Source of the DNA: Moritella sp. PE36
GTDB taxonomy: Bacteria; Pseudomonadota; Gammaproteobacteria; Enterobacterales; Moritellaceae
DNA: 35,548 nt
Reading direction: 5' to 3'
NCBI RefSeq assembly: GCF_000170855.1
Contig: NZ_ABCQ01000049.1
Span: 1 to 35,548 of the forward strand
The position numbers were made by a program, and so were the translations under genes. Below the pieces are notes generated by a model that had not been told where the DNA came from, made no database searches, and saw nothing but the letters and a program-made list of their open reading frames with translations. Shown here piece after piece: positions 9,770 through 18,282 of the stretch; the first letter of the stretch is position 1, and the number at the start of each line of letters is the position of its first letter.

Positions 9770-10735
9770 TTATACCTCAATCTTAATTAATTTACTTATC
9801 CACCATATACCAAGCAGCATGCCGATGCCGCCCCATTTTAGTAAATTTAAACCCTCAGGAGTATTAATTAGGATGCTTGCGTAATCTGGGGATGAAATAT
9901 AAAGTACTGCAAACAAAACGAAAGGTGTTAAGACAAGCACCCAACCTGACAGCCGTCCTTCGGCTGATAATGTTTTTACACGGCGTTTGAAGGTAAACCT
10001 TTGTCTAATTATTCTTGATAAGTTGTCTATGTTTTCTGCAAGATTACCCCCGGTCTCTTTATGGATAGACACTGAACTGCAAAAGGCCATAGCGGACGTG
10101 CTCGGTACGCGCTTAACAAAGCTTAGCAGGGCAGTGTGAACATCGTTACCGAAATTAATGCGATTAAACATAAGCTTAAACTCATCAGATAATTCACCCT
10201 CAAGCTCTTCATAAACAAGTTTAATTGAATCACTAAAAGCATAACCCGCTTGCAGTCCGCGTTTAAGTATGTCTAATGCTTCTGGGAATTGTTGCTCAAT
10301 CCTTTCCATGCGCTTATTTATATTTCGGTTCAATATTAAGTGCATAAGGGTAAACATAATGAGGACACAAAATACTGTAAAAACCAGATCTAGACTGATA
10401 AACCACGAAGTTATGGCGACCATAAGCGACAAGACAAGTGTCAGTATTAGATATTGATGACCTAACATTTTGGAACCTGAAAGTTCCATCTTGTAGGTGT
10501 AACTGTAAACAAACGGTAATGATTCTATCCACTGCAAGAAAGGGGGCAGAGATTCCACTTTTTTATTGATTAAAATCTCAGCTTGGGCTTCATCATCATC
10601 CGCTAAAGATGCTAAATGTTTGCGTATATGTTTGGAATTAGCTCGCTGCGGGCTATACACTGAGATGAAAAAACCTTGAAATAACAGTACTACAGCTGCA
10701 AATACCAAGAGTAAAAACATGACTTGAGAACTCAT
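9770..10735 (-). CDS. tadB: Tad pilus inner-membrane platform protein TadB
   Basis: This is a GspF-type platform protein (321 aa). An N-terminal membrane anchor (about residues 5-25) and a hydrophobic pair near 95-135 flank a cytoplasmic loop. The F domain follows (FPEALDILKRGLQAGYAFSDS, FKLMFNRINFGNDVHTAL, ETGGNLAENIDNLSRIIRQRF), with C-terminal membrane segments around 265-315. The ETGGNLAENI motif is typical of TadB. It lies between tadA and tadC with an 11-base gap after tadA. Confidence 0.9.
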   Translation of the reverse strand: MSSQVMFLLLVFAAVVLLFQGFFISVYSPQRANSKHIRKHLASLADDDEAQAEILINKKVESLPPFLQWIESLPFVYSYTYKMELSGSKMLGHQYLILTLVLSLMVAITSWFISLDLVFTVFCVLIMFTLMHLILNRNINKRMERIEQQFPEALDILKRGLQAGYAFSDSIKLVYEELEGELSDEFKLMFNRINFGNDVHTALLSFVKRVPSTSAMAFCSSVSIHKETGGNLAENIDNLSRIIRQRFTFKRRVKTLSAEGRLSGWVLVLTPFVLFAVLYISSPDYASILINTPEGLNLLKWGGIGMLLGIWWISKLIKIEV

Positions 10736-10746
10736 AAATTCACCAC

Positions 10747-12072
10747 TTAAAATCCGTTGGACAGCATATCCACAGTGAATAGACTGTGAGGAATGTCAAT
10801 ACCTTTATCTTTGAGTTTACGCGCAAAGGTGGGGACTACTCCTGTAGCGGCATATCTTCCCTTAATGCTGCCATCCTCATTTTTACCTTCGCGTCGGAAA
10901 GTGAAAATTTCAGACATAGTGATCATGTCACCCTCCATTCCTGTGACCTCTTGGATGCTGGTAATACGTCGCTTACCATCTTCTTGCCGTTGTAACTGCA
11001 CTACCACATCAATGGCCGATGATATTTGAGTTCTGATGTTATGAATTGGCATATCAAACCCTGCCATGCATATCATATTTTCTAATCGTCCTAAGCCATC
11101 ACGTGGGGTGTTAGCATGCAGCGTTGTCATTGAGCCTTCGTGACCCGTGTTCATCGCAGCCAACATGTCTATCGCTTCACTGCCGCGTACTTCACCGATA
11201 ACAATTCGATCGGGACGCATCCGTAAACAGTTTTTTACCAATTCACGTTGGGTTACTTCACCTTTACCTTCGATATTAGCCGGTCTTGTTTCTAACCTAA
11301 CCGTATGTGGTTGTTGTAGCTGTAATTCAGCTGAATCTTCAATGGTAATGATTCTCTCATTATCGGGTATATATCCAGATAAAATATTCAATAGTGTCGT
11401 TTTACCACTACCGGTACCGCCAGAAATTAAAATATTTAATTTACCTAATACCGCCGCTTGAATCAGATCTGCCATCGGTTGAGTCATCGAACCATAGTCG
11501 ATAAGTTGCTGTGCCTGTAGCTTATCAACAGTAAAACGACGAATTGATAATGCAGGACCATCAAGCGCAAGTGGGGGGATGATTGCATTGATACGGCTAC
11601 CATCTTTGAGTCTGGCGTCGACCATTGGCGATGACTCATCGATTCTTCTTCCTACGCCGGATACGATGCGGTCGATGATATTCAATAAATGTTTATCATC
11701 ATAAAATTGAACTGATACTTGTTCTAATTTACCATTTCGCTCAACAAATATTCGGTCGTAACTGTTGACTAGAATATCCGCGATTGTCGGATCTTCGAGT
11801 AAGGTCTCAAGCGGACCGAGTCCTAATATTTCATCTGTGATTAATTTAATTAAAACTTGCCTAACATCGAGACTAATTGGCCTGGTTTGTTTATTCAGAA
11901 ATTGATAGCAAGAATTAGCAATTTTTTCTTTGGCGATCTCTGGGGGTAAGGTTTCTAACACCGAGAGATCAAGTTGAGTTAACAATTGACCAAATATTTC
12001 TTGTTTGGTCTCCATATCGCTAGCTGTTAACATACTAAACGGATCGTTTTTTTGGTGGTTGACAAATTCCAT
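10747..12072 (-). CDS. tadA: Tad pilus motor ATPase TadA/CpaF
   Basis: TadA is the PilT/VirB11-type secretion ATPase (441 aa) that powers Flp pilus extension, and probably retraction as a bifunctional motor. Seen in order: an N-terminal helical region, the CpaF-type N-domain (about 85-190), Walker A GGTGSGKTT (218-226), Asp box (ITIEDSAEL), Walker B region RPDRIVIGEVRG (286-297) and His box TGHEGSMTTLHA (309-320). Its ATG overlaps the tadZ stop by one base (TAATG). All catalytic motifs look intact. Confidence 0.97.
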   Translation of the reverse strand: MEFVNHQKNDPFSMLTASDMETKQEIFGQLLTQLDLSVLETLPPEIAKEKIANSCYQFLNKQTRPISLDVRQVLIKLITDEILGLGPLETLLEDPTIADILVNSYDRIFVERNGKLEQVSVQFYDDKHLLNIIDRIVSGVGRRIDESSPMVDARLKDGSRINAIIPPLALDGPALSIRRFTVDKLQAQQLIDYGSMTQPMADLIQAAVLGKLNILISGGTGSGKTTLLNILSGYIPDNERIITIEDSAELQLQQPHTVRLETRPANIEGKGEVTQRELVKNCLRMRPDRIVIGEVRGSEAIDMLAAMNTGHEGSMTTLHANTPRDGLGRLENMICMAGFDMPIHNIRTQISSAIDVVVQLQRQEDGKRRITSIQEVTGMEGDMITMSEIFTFRREGKNEDGSIKGRYAATGVVPTFARKLKDKGIDIPHSLFTVDMLSNGF

Positions 12073-13298
12073 TATAGTCTCCGAAATATTTTAGTTAATA
12101 AGGTTGTTTTCACAGGAATCTCAATTGAGAATAACTCCCCGATAATATGTGATACCTCATCCTGTATTACTTTATGATCAGCTACTTTTAATAATGGTGA
12201 GCCTGAATCGATGCCCGCATTGGCAAGTTGATAATTGTTGCTAACTACATATAGGCTATCGATGCCTAGGACTTTTTTTATGTCGGTGAGAGATATATTA
12301 CTATTTTTAGCCGAATATCGATTAACGATGACATGTAACTTATGTACATCTATCCCTAGGTGCTGAGTTAATTGCTGAATCATTACTTTTGCTTCGCGAA
12401 GACTCAGTATGTTTTGCTGTATCACAATCAGAATTTTAGATGATAAATTCAATAATGGGATGGTGAAATGCTCGATACCACGTGATAAGTCAACCAATAC
12501 AAGGTCGTGATTCAATTTAACTTTCCAGACTAGTTGGTCTAAACAGCGCAAAATTTGTGGGTTGGTGTTGAGCTGAGTGTACGGTTTACTGGCTAACAGG
12601 CTCAGGTTATCCCTTTTTAGCATCATTGATTTAATGGCTGTATTATCTAATTTATCTAATTCATTTAGCGCATCAGTTAAATAATAATTGGCATCAAAAT
12701 TAAACGTGTCAGCAAGCGAACCGTAATTTAGGTCTGCGTCTATAATAGCAATCTCTTGGTTCGATAAATTGGCGCTAATCTCACCTAAGCAACTGGTGAT
12801 AAAACTGGCTCCTGAGCCTGGTTTACCGTTGATGATTGTATATAGTGGGGCTATTTTACTCGCTTGCATTAACTCATTAGCGGATGTTAGTAATGAGTTG
12901 ATCAATTCTTTCTCTATATCCTCTACAGAAATAATGTCTTTCACTTTGAATTGCACAGCTGTTCGAATAAGCTCATTCCTAATGTTGTCTCCAACTAGGA
13001 TGAAATTAATATTATGTTTCGCAATTTCTTTAATGTCATTTATAGTCTTATGGTCATCACTATCTAGTACGAAGATAACCAAATTATGATTGTTTAAGTT
13101 ACTCTCCAATGTGGTGCAATAATTCACTTTTAAATTTGTAACTGAAGCTAAATACGTGGACAAATTCTGGCGCAGTGTCGAGTTTGGGCAAACGACTAAA
13201 CAATTTAGTGGAAAAGGCAATGCTTGTGCATCTCGATCTATCGGGACGGAGTGACTTTCACTAAATCCAATTATATTATTTGAATTTTGGTTGCTCAT
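12072..13298 (-). CDS. tadZ: Tad pilus localisation protein TadZ/CpaE, ParA/MinD-like
   Basis: This 408-aa protein combines an atypical receiver-like N-terminus (about 30-135, with VIFVLDSD and IILVGD-type strands) with a ParA/MinD-like domain. TadZ proteins mark the pole or site of Tad assembly. The P-loop is degenerate: GKPGSGAS (158-165) has Ala where the second lysine of KGGVGKT/S would stand, so ATP hydrolysis is doubtful. The switch region DADLNYGSLAD (187-197) and VLVDLSRG are kept. Degenerate P-loops are known for some TadZ proteins. It starts 44 bases after the pseudopilin gene. Confidence 0.88.
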   Translation of the reverse strand: MSNQNSNNIIGFSESHSVPIDRDAQALPFPLNCLVVCPNSTLRQNLSTYLASVTNLKVNYCTTLESNLNNHNLVIFVLDSDDHKTINDIKEIAKHNINFILVGDNIRNELIRTAVQFKVKDIISVEDIEKELINSLLTSANELMQASKIAPLYTIINGKPGSGASFITSCLGEISANLSNQEIAIIDADLNYGSLADTFNFDANYYLTDALNELDKLDNTAIKSMMLKRDNLSLLASKPYTQLNTNPQILRCLDQLVWKVKLNHDLVLVDLSRGIEHFTIPLLNLSSKILIVIQQNILSLREAKVMIQQLTQHLGIDVHKLHVIVNRYSAKNSNISLTDIKKVLGIDSLYVVSNNYQLANAGIDSGSPLLKVADHKVIQDEVSHIIGELFSIEIPVKTTLLTKIFRRL

Positions 13299-13342
13299 TT
13301 ATGATTCCTTACCAATAAATAGTTACTAGTCTTAAATTATAA

Positions 13343-13831
13343 TTATGTTGGTGTACATAAAGTTGTCGTATTGGGCGTCACGCCTAAACTCTCACTTGGT
13401 AATGTAGTTGAAAATGAAGGTGAATCTAATGTTAGAAATAATCCTGGAATTAATAATTGGTGCTGATAATTGATGATATCTACTTTGACAAAATGAATAA
13501 AATTGGCATCAATAGAGCTTAGTACTTGAGTCCCGTCATCCATCAAGTATTGAATTTGTAAATTTGCTGCCGAAAGGTTCGGAATGATGGGTTGGTCATT
13601 GAATAGTGAAGTCGAGATCATGTCATCAAAAGCGACAATGTTGGTGGTATCAAAATAGCAAACCGTGGCCAATCTAGCGCCACGTCGTGTGACTTCCGTT
13701 AGTACATTCCAGGTAAAAAATAACCTTCCAATTTCTAACACGGCAAATAAAAGTAAGAAAAATAAACTACCAGCTATAGCAAACTCCACAGCATATACAC
13801 CTTGTTGTTTACTGTGATTGTAGTTAATCAT
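13343..13831 (-). CDS. TadE/TadF-like minor pseudopilin (second copy)
   Basis: This 162-aa pseudopilin has a short basic leader ending in Gly, then VYAVEF, fitting the prepilin peptidase site G^xxxxE with Glu at +5. A ~22-residue hydrophobic helix (SLFFLLLFAVLEIGRLFF) and a soluble domain with few Cys follow. TadE and TadF are processed by TadV and needed in small amounts for pilus formation. It overlaps the preceding pseudopilin gene by one base (TAATG). Which of the two is TadE and which is TadF cannot be told with certainty; the downstream position suggests TadF. Confidence 0.8.
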   Translation of the reverse strand: MINYNHSKQQGVYAVEFAIAGSLFFLLLFAVLEIGRLFFTWNVLTEVTRRGARLATVCYFDTTNIVAFDDMISTSLFNDQPIIPNLSAANLQIQYLMDDGTQVLSSIDANFIHFVKVDIINYQHQLLIPGLFLTLDSPSFSTTLPSESLGVTPNTTTLCTPT

Positions 13832-14301
13832 TAGAACGCCCTCATTGTATAGGTTGATACTAGTGGGAAACTCATATCAATATCATTACCTAAGCCAAAG
13901 GTAGTGAACATGTCAGAAAATATAGGTTGCCAAGGATAAGAAACACTAATAGTGACAAATTCACCGGATAAACTTAAGTCTATGGTACTCGACGTTAAGT
14001 TTGGTAGTAGGGGCGTTACTGAGTTTGGACCACCATACTTTATATATGTTGTAACTTTAGTTGCTATGCCCGGTCTTATTTCATATACACCAGTGCCAAG
14101 TTTGGCGTTACCTGCTAAATAGCGGGATGCGTTTCGTACTGTTTTATTAAGGGCATTATATTGATACAATAACCGACCGAATTCGGCAGTCGCAAAAATT
14201 ATTAGTAAGAGAAAAGGCAGGATCATCGTAAGTTCAATCGCGGCAAAACCCTGTTCTTTACGATTTTTCGCACCGCCTCTTTTGATTGTGGTTCGTAACA
14301 T
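13831..14301 (-). CDS. TadE-like minor pseudopilin
   Basis: This 156-aa pseudopilin has a positively charged leader (KRGGAKNRKEQG), cleavage site G^FAAIE with Glu at +5, then the hydrophobic helix LTMILPFLLLIIFATAEFGRLLY. The segment matches the TadE-like family (AIELTMILP...FGR). The soluble part is probably periplasmic. It is coupled to the next gene by a one-base overlap and follows the TadG-like gene by eight bases, with a ribosome site (AGGAGG) before its start. Confidence 0.82.
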   Translation of the reverse strand: MLRTTIKRGGAKNRKEQGFAAIELTMILPFLLLIIFATAEFGRLLYQYNALNKTVRNASRYLAGNAKLGTGVYEIRPGIATKVTTYIKYGGPNSVTPLLPNLTSSTIDLSLSGEFVTISVSYPWQPIFSDMFTTFGLGNDIDMSFPLVSTYTMRAF

Positions 14302-14309
14302 AACGCCTC

Positions 14310-15662
14310 CTAAGAATCAGAGCTTCCTGGTACATGAAATAATACAATTTTATATGGACCATCATTGTCCACTGGAGTTATAGAGGGCGTTCCACTATCA
14401 GTACAGTTTCCTCCACTATTAATGAACTCACCCACGACATAGGACGTTGGTCCTGAACTACCCACTTTTTGGGTCATAAAAAAACAACCAATATCAAGGA
14501 AATCAAGATCGTTCGCGCCATTAGTTGTACCGCTACAATCCGCGATAACAACCTGTAAAATACGGCGGTCAGAGCTAGCAACCTGTGACCCCGCACTCAT
14601 TTCGGCAATGATATCACCGCCCGATATCGGGTTAATGGCATCGCATGAAGTGTTAGCGTCGCTGAGATATTGGGCTCCATCGCTATCGTAGTCATTAAAT
14701 GTATATGATTTCGCGGCAGCTCCGGCCTCAAGAGCGTCACCATTTGCATCAAGCTCGATCGTAGCGCCTTCGCATATATTGGTATCTCTTAGGTGATCTG
14801 TCGAATTAACGGGACCATGCCATTCACCCATTCTGGTATTCAGTCCTTGCGCAACCGGACCAACTGTATTGCCCGGTTCTGTTGGTACTGATTGATTGCT
14901 TATTCCGGGCGTGAAGCAGACAGTGCCAAGATCTGTATCACCGGCCATCGCTGCGCGGATATCTGCGGCCCCGGTATTGGAACCAAGACGAAGTAATTGA
15001 AAATTTCCGGGACCGATTGGAGAGTTTGAATTTGACCCAATTTTCATCAAATTTAGGCTGTATTCTTTTAAACCATACTCATTAGCACCATTAACTCCGG
15101 CGTTCGCCGTGTCTGCACAGACGACCATAGGAACTAAGTCTTGATAACAATTACTTATATCAGAGCTAGGACCCGACAGCGCTGTCGCTGAAACTTGTTT
15201 ATTAAAACTGAACACATCAGCGAGAAAATTATCTAGCTCTAACTGTGATAAAGATACTTTCACGTACTTTGCGCTTTCATTATTATCTTGAATAAACGGG
15301 TCTGGTAATTGCGAGAATTCTACATTCAACTGCGCTGTCATTTGATCGAGACCATTATTCACAATTGAAAAATCGATTGCACTGGCTAACTCATGGTGAT
15401 CGTTATGCGCTATGTTTAACTGGATCAAGGCGACGACTGCAGCCCTGGCTTGCTCATGAGTTGCACCTTCATCTAACTCTGTCGCGGCATGCAAAGCCGC
15501 TGAATCGACTAAGTTTTGCAACTTTCCCTTGTTTAGTAATAAATGGCCGCCATCGAGAGCTAGCGACGCCATGCCTATAAGAGCAAACAAAGCTATTGTG
15601 AACACAATGAGAACGTTACCGTTTTGTTTACTTCTTAAGGTGTTGTTTGAGTTGATACCCAT
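14310..15662 (-). CDS. tadG: TadG-like Flp pilus-associated protein
   Basis: A large (about 450 aa) protein has an N-terminal Tad/Flp membrane segment of the TadE/G-like type: polar leader, then NVLIVFTIALFALIGMASLALDGGHLLLNKGKLQNLVDSAA (about 14-56), the usual start of TadG. The rest is periplasmic, acidic and Gly/Asn/Ser-rich with about seven cysteines (for example CYQDLVPMVVCAD and CDAIN). I see no von Willebrand A domain, which some TadG proteins carry. I start at the ATG at 15662, seven bases after AAAGG. The open frame extends to a TTG at 15677 without support. It lies 15 bases after a small lipoprotein gene. Confidence 0.8.
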   Translation of the reverse strand: MGINSNNTLRSKQNGNVLIVFTIALFALIGMASLALDGGHLLLNKGKLQNLVDSAALHAATELDEGATHEQARAAVVALIQLNIAHNDHHELASAIDFSIVNNGLDQMTAQLNVEFSQLPDPFIQDNNESAKYVKVSLSQLELDNFLADVFSFNKQVSATALSGPSSDISNCYQDLVPMVVCADTANAGVNGANEYGLKEYSLNLMKIGSNSNSPIGPGNFQLLRLGSNTGAADIRAAMAGDTDLGTVCFTPGISNQSVPTEPGNTVGPVAQGLNTRMGEWHGPVNSTDHLRDTNICEGATIELDANGDALEAGAAAKSYTFNDYDSDGAQYLSDANTSCDAINPISGGDIIAEMSAGSQVASSDRRILQVVIADCSGTTNGANDLDFLDIGCFFMTQKVGSSGPTSYVVGEFINSGGNCTDSGTPSITPVDNDGPYKIVLFHVPGSSDS

Positions 15663-15677
15663 AATGTGGCCTTTCAA

Positions 15678-15920
15678 TTACTGTGAAATATCACGCGCAG
15701 ATTTCGCGTCGTAAGCACTATCATGATATGAAGATATGACTTTTTGGCCATACTTACCTTCTAGAGTATTGGTTATGCCATCGTTTTTTGCAGGGGCATC
15801 GGGATCAAGAATTTGTATGTCTTTAAAATATTGCGTTGATGCTGATAATTCATAATTAGGCTCTTGCACGCAACCGAATAAGAATTGGCTACAGAACAGT
15901 ATTAAACTTATATATTTCAT
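15678..15920 (-). CDS. Small lipoprotein in the tad locus, function unknown
   Basis: This 80-residue protein has a signal sequence ending in a lipobox-like LFGC (Cys about residue 17), so it is probably attached to the outer membrane. The remaining ~60 residues are polar with no recognised domain. It occupies the place after the rcpA secretin gene where other Tad loci carry rcpB or a pilot-like protein, so a secretin-associated role is possible but not shown. RcpB proteins are normally much longer. AAGGA six bases before the ATG at 15920 favours that start over the adjacent ATG at 15923. Confidence 0.65.
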   Translation of the reverse strand: MKYISLILFCSQFLFGCVQEPNYELSASTQYFKDIQILDPDAPAKNDGITNTLEGKYGQKVISSYHDSAYDAKSARDISQ

Positions 15921-15970
15921 CATGATTCCTTAATTCAATTGCTCGCTATAAATGTATTATCAATACTTAG

Positions 15971-17440
15971 CTAATTGAGAGTATGGCCATACTGTTGCTC
16001 TGTGCCACCTGAATTGGGGACGATACTTACTGGTGTATCTGAAGTATCATTCGGGTTCTTGGTATCTGAGCCTTTCTCTTGCTGTGTCATTTTACCGAGT
16101 AAGTAAAATTCCATATCAGACACGGGCACGAAACCATCGGTAGGTAATATCATGCCATCTTTATTAAAGGGTCTGACTAAGCGAGGTGTAACCATAATAA
16201 CCAGTTCTGTTTGACCACTTATATATTCTTGGCTTGTGAATAGCTGGCCTAAAATAGGAATGTCACCTAGGCCTGGGAATTTAGTGATAGATTCACGAAG
16301 GCTATCACTTAGCAAACCACCAATGACGATAGTTTGGCCATCGCCGAGTTCAACCGTAGTTGCAGTGGATCTTTTGATTAAAGAGGGGGTGATAGTTGAT
16401 GTGTTGGTGTCTGATGCTGAGATAGTCACACTATTGACGCTACTGAGTTCACTGACAAGTACCTTAAGATTTAGGTTTATTTTACCAGAATCAAGTACTG
16501 TTGGTACAAAGCTAACACCTACACCAAAATCTCGATATTCGATTGTAATGCCATCATCAGTTGAAACGGGCACTGGATACTCACCACCAGATAAAAACTC
16601 AGCAGACTGGCCACTCAGTGCAGTTAAGTTGGGCTCTGCAAGTATTTTTGTTAACCCTTTACTTTTTGCTACGTCAAAAGCAACGCTAAACAACATATCA
16701 CCAGTGAGATAGCGAGCAAAAATATTAGTGTCTATTGAGCCTAAAATATTAGTCGGCACATTACCAGTCCCTGTCCCTATCCCTGCAAATCCATCTGAAC
16801 CGAATGCACCCAGAACGGTGTTACCATCCAAATTGCGACCTATATCTGTACTAACTTCCGCAACAGTGACTTCTAACATGACCTGTTGACCACCGCCGAC
16901 AGACATCATATTAACGACAATACTGTTACTTTTACCGACGTTAGCCGCTGTAGCATAACCTTCGGCAATCTCTACGGCAGTATTCATTTTCACCAATGAT
17001 GAGACCTGTCCACTGACCACCAATTGACCTTGTGAGGTTTCTACGCCAATGTCTTCATTTGGTAAGTATTTGTATAGACGTTTTCTAAGACTATTTAAGT
17101 CATGGGTAACCTCTAGATTTTGCACGTGAACTAGGTTGTCGTCTTTATCCCATACCATCATGTTCGTGGTGCCTAATCTTTTACCGACTATATACAGCTC
17201 GCGACTGCGTAAAATTAGGATATCAGCAATATCAGAATTCCCGACGGATACGCGATGGATCGCTTTATCCATTTGTAACGTTTTAGATTTGAAAATAGGA
17301 ATTCTAACACTATCATCATCTAATGCAGTTGGTCCGCCAGCGAACGCTGTACTCACTAAAATTAAATTGGATATGAAAATTAAAACAACTAATGACCATT
17401 GCTTAGACTCATATTTATAAAAATGGGAGTTTATATTCAT
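15971..17440 (-). CDS. rcpA: Tad pilus outer-membrane secretin RcpA/CpaC
   Basis: This is the outer-membrane secretin (about 489 aa) through which the Flp pilus passes. A signal peptide (hydrophobic SLVVLIFISNLILVSTAFAGG) is followed by the pilus-formation N-domain (RVSVGNSDIADILILRSRELYIVGKRLG region), a BON-like domain (SQGQLVVSGQVSSLVKMNTAVEIA) and the secretin core (about 260-435). The core holds ILAEPNLTALSGQSAEFLSGGEYPVP and the terminal VELGDGQTIVIGGLL...PGLGDIPILGQLF signature. The tail is polar. AGGTGA five bases before the ATG at 17440 decides the start. An in-frame GTG at 17449 overlaps that site. It follows rcpC by 27 bases. Confidence 0.94.
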   Translation of the reverse strand: MNINSHFYKYESKQWSLVVLIFISNLILVSTAFAGGPTALDDDSVRIPIFKSKTLQMDKAIHRVSVGNSDIADILILRSRELYIVGKRLGTTNMMVWDKDDNLVHVQNLEVTHDLNSLRKRLYKYLPNEDIGVETSQGQLVVSGQVSSLVKMNTAVEIAEGYATAANVGKSNSIVVNMMSVGGGQQVMLEVTVAEVSTDIGRNLDGNTVLGAFGSDGFAGIGTGTGNVPTNILGSIDTNIFARYLTGDMLFSVAFDVAKSKGLTKILAEPNLTALSGQSAEFLSGGEYPVPVSTDDGITIEYRDFGVGVSFVPTVLDSGKINLNLKVLVSELSSVNSVTISASDTNTSTITPSLIKRSTATTVELGDGQTIVIGGLLSDSLRESITKFPGLGDIPILGQLFTSQEYISGQTELVIMVTPRLVRPFNKDGMILPTDGFVPVSDMEFYLLGKMTQQEKGSDTKNPNDTSDTPVSIVPNSGGTEQQYGHTLN

Positions 17441-17467
17441 ATGTATCACCTATTTATAGTCGAATAT

Positions 17468-18262
17468 CTAAATTTTAAGTTGGACAGATTCTTGGGTTGT
17501 GCCACGGATTATTTCGACTTTGTGTTTTTTAATTGGACGCGGTTTAAATACAGGTGTTGCTATTTCAACAATATCATCGTTAATCACTTTTTTATTGCTT
17601 GCAAAATCGACGGCATGACTGTCTGTTGGGTTACGTAGTGCTAGCTGTAACCGTCCTTGATTACGGGCCGTCATTAATATTTCTGCTTGTTCTAGGTTAA
17701 CTTCGACGGTGATAGCTCTTACAAGTTGAGGCTTGTTTTCATCTATCGCTGCGCGTTGATCAATGGCTAATATCTTAATATTATGTAGAATTACTTCTGT
17801 ACTTGTAGCACCTCCGTTGCCGGAGACCGTATTTAAAATATCGATTCTGTTACCTGGTAATAAGAATCCAGCAACACCGACAACATCATCAACACGGATA
17901 GATACAGCGCGCATATTTTCTGAAATAAGGCTTGCTAGTGTACTGCCTTGACCTTTTATGAGCAGTCTTTCTAATCGGATAATGTCATCTATATAAATAG
18001 TATCTTTAGCTATCATGCCGTAGATCTCATCTGGATCAGTGACAGTATTATCAGGTGACATAGATTCGGGCAAAATTTTCAATTTAATATGTTTGGCTTC
18101 AATGATCGTACCTATGGGGATAACCATAGTAGAAAAGGCTATATAAACTTGGTTTTCTGGCGCTGAAGGTTTATTGGTATCTAACCAGCTTTGGGCGATT
18201 AAAATAGCGCCTATCCCAAACATAATCGAGATTGCGACTGAGATTACGGTTTTTTTATTCAT
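17468..18262 (-). CDS. rcpC: Tad pilus assembly protein RcpC/CpaB
   Basis: This 264-aa protein has one N-terminal membrane segment (VISVAISIMFGIGAILIAQSW) and a SAF-type domain (about 38-110, YIAFSTMVIPIGTIIEAKHIK...MIAKDTIYIDDIIRLERL). A CpaB/RcpC C-domain follows (AVSIRVDDVVGVAGFLLPGNRIDIL...VEVNLEQAEILMTARNQGRLQLALRNP). RcpC acts in the periplasm with the secretin and is thought to contact peptidoglycan. A strong ribosome site (GAGGTAGG) supports the start. It follows the AAA+ ATPase gene by 20 bases. Confidence 0.93.
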   Translation of the reverse strand: MNKKTVISVAISIMFGIGAILIAQSWLDTNKPSAPENQVYIAFSTMVIPIGTIIEAKHIKLKILPESMSPDNTVTDPDEIYGMIAKDTIYIDDIIRLERLLIKGQGSTLASLISENMRAVSIRVDDVVGVAGFLLPGNRIDILNTVSGNGGATSTEVILHNIKILAIDQRAAIDENKPQLVRAITVEVNLEQAEILMTARNQGRLQLALRNPTDSHAVDFASNKKVINDDIVEIATPVFKPRPIKKHKVEIIRGTTQESVQLKI

Positions 18263-18282
18263 GTTACCTACCTCTAATATTA

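Noticed and set aside
16236-16712. 158-codon open frame on the plus strand
   Set aside because: It is wholly antisense to the rcpA secretin gene, has no ribosome site and no family resemblance.
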